This document shows positions 5,234 to 5,410 of a stretch of DNA of 5,410 nucleotides, in pieces. The translations under genes were made by a program, and so were the position numbers. The notes below the pieces were generated by a model. The model was not told the DNA's origin, made no database searches, and worked only from the letters and a program-made list of their open reading frames with translations. Numbering within the stretch: the first letter of the stretch is position 1; each line of letters begins with the position of its first letter. Source of the DNA: an uncultured Muribaculaceae bacterium (GTDB taxonomy: Bacteria > Bacteroidota > Bacteroidia > Bacteroidales > Muribaculaceae); the NCBI GenBank assembly GCA_910584495.1, contig CAJUAR010000109.1, positions 1 to 5,410 on the forward strand, given 5' to 3'.

Positions 5234-5410
5234 CACAAGACATACAGTTTCAGATAGAATGCCTTGCGGCTGAACTTGCCGATATGCTTATGGCGGAATA
5301 TGGCTGGGACATACACCGCGCCCTTGACGAACTATATTTATCAGCCACTTTCGCAAAGCTAAATGACCCCGAATGTGGTCTCTACTATCAGGGAGCCGTC
5401 TATATCTTCC
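5230..5410 (+). CDS. Small DUF3791-like protein, partial at the window end
   Basis: An ATG at 5230 overlaps the DUF3990 stop (ATGA, 5230-5233) and opens a frame that runs off the window after 60 codons without a stop. The visible part is acidic and helical: FQIECLAAELADMLMAEYGW (7-26), then IHRALDELYLSATFAKL (28-44), then DPECGLYYQGAVYIF (46-60). The ALDxLYxS...L.DP..GLYYQ...Y pattern is that of small proteins usually found beside DUF3990 genes, as I recall, and it resembles DUF3791 in helix arrangement but is clearly diverged from the copy at 4524-4748. Most such proteins are 65-80 residues, so few codons are probably missing. There is no Shine-Dalgarno site; coupling to the DUF3990 gene probably drives translation. 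A partner or antitoxin role is inferred from position. Confidence 0.72.
   Translation, partial: MTQDIQFQIECLAAELADMLMAEYGWDIHRALDELYLSATFAKLNDPECGLYYQGAVYIF

Noticed and set aside
1..5410. CRISPR array, insertion sequence or integrase
   Set aside because: No regularly spaced repeats, no transposase or recombinase motifs, and no terminal inverted repeats with target duplications are visible.

Overview
The window looks like a chromosomal segment of a Bacteroidales bacterium; a Muribaculaceae- or Prevotella-like gut lineage is my guess. The signs are Bacteroidetes-type promoters (TTTG about 19-20 bases before TAnnTTTG), A-rich leaders without Shine-Dalgarno sites before the housekeeping genes, a DnaK ending in DVDFEEVK, and a two-domain AspT-type antiporter of the kind common in this phylum. 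The species cannot be fixed from the sequence alone.

Layout, all genes on the + strand. Bases 1-262 are non-coding apart from a possible 22-codon reading frame. They hold a candidate promoter (78-85), small hairpins and a very strong intrinsic terminator (211-248). Immediately after it a perfect TAnnTTTG box (251-258) ends only 4 bases before the ATG of the transporter gene (263-1924), so that mRNA may be leaderless. The product is a 553-residue AspT/YidE-type membrane antiporter with two TrkA_C (RCK_C) domains. A 132-base gap with a TGACA/TGTCA palindrome, a second TTTGTCA copy and a strong hairpin leads to dnaK (2057-3985), a full-length Hsp70 chaperone with a Gln/Gly hexapeptide repeat in its C-terminal tail. 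dnaK is followed by a clear terminator (4007-4043). No grpE or dnaJ is present.

After a 326-base gap the character changes: the DNA is more AT-rich, AGA/AGG arginine codons appear, and a compact accessory operon starts from an excellent promoter (4240-4270). It encodes a small Cro/C1-type HTH protein (4312-4521), a DUF3791 protein (4524-4748), a DUF3990 protein with ADP-ribosyltransferase-like motifs (4745-5233), and the start of another small DUF3791-like protein (5230 to beyond 5410). The gaps are +2, -4 and -4 bases, so the genes are very probably co-transcribed and translationally coupled.

The best reading of the operon is a toxin-antitoxin-like or defence module. The DUF3990 protein would be the NAD-dependent effector, one or both flanking small proteins its neutraliser or partner, and the HTH protein the autoregulator. 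I know of no characterised member with this gene order, and the function is inferred from motifs and layout.
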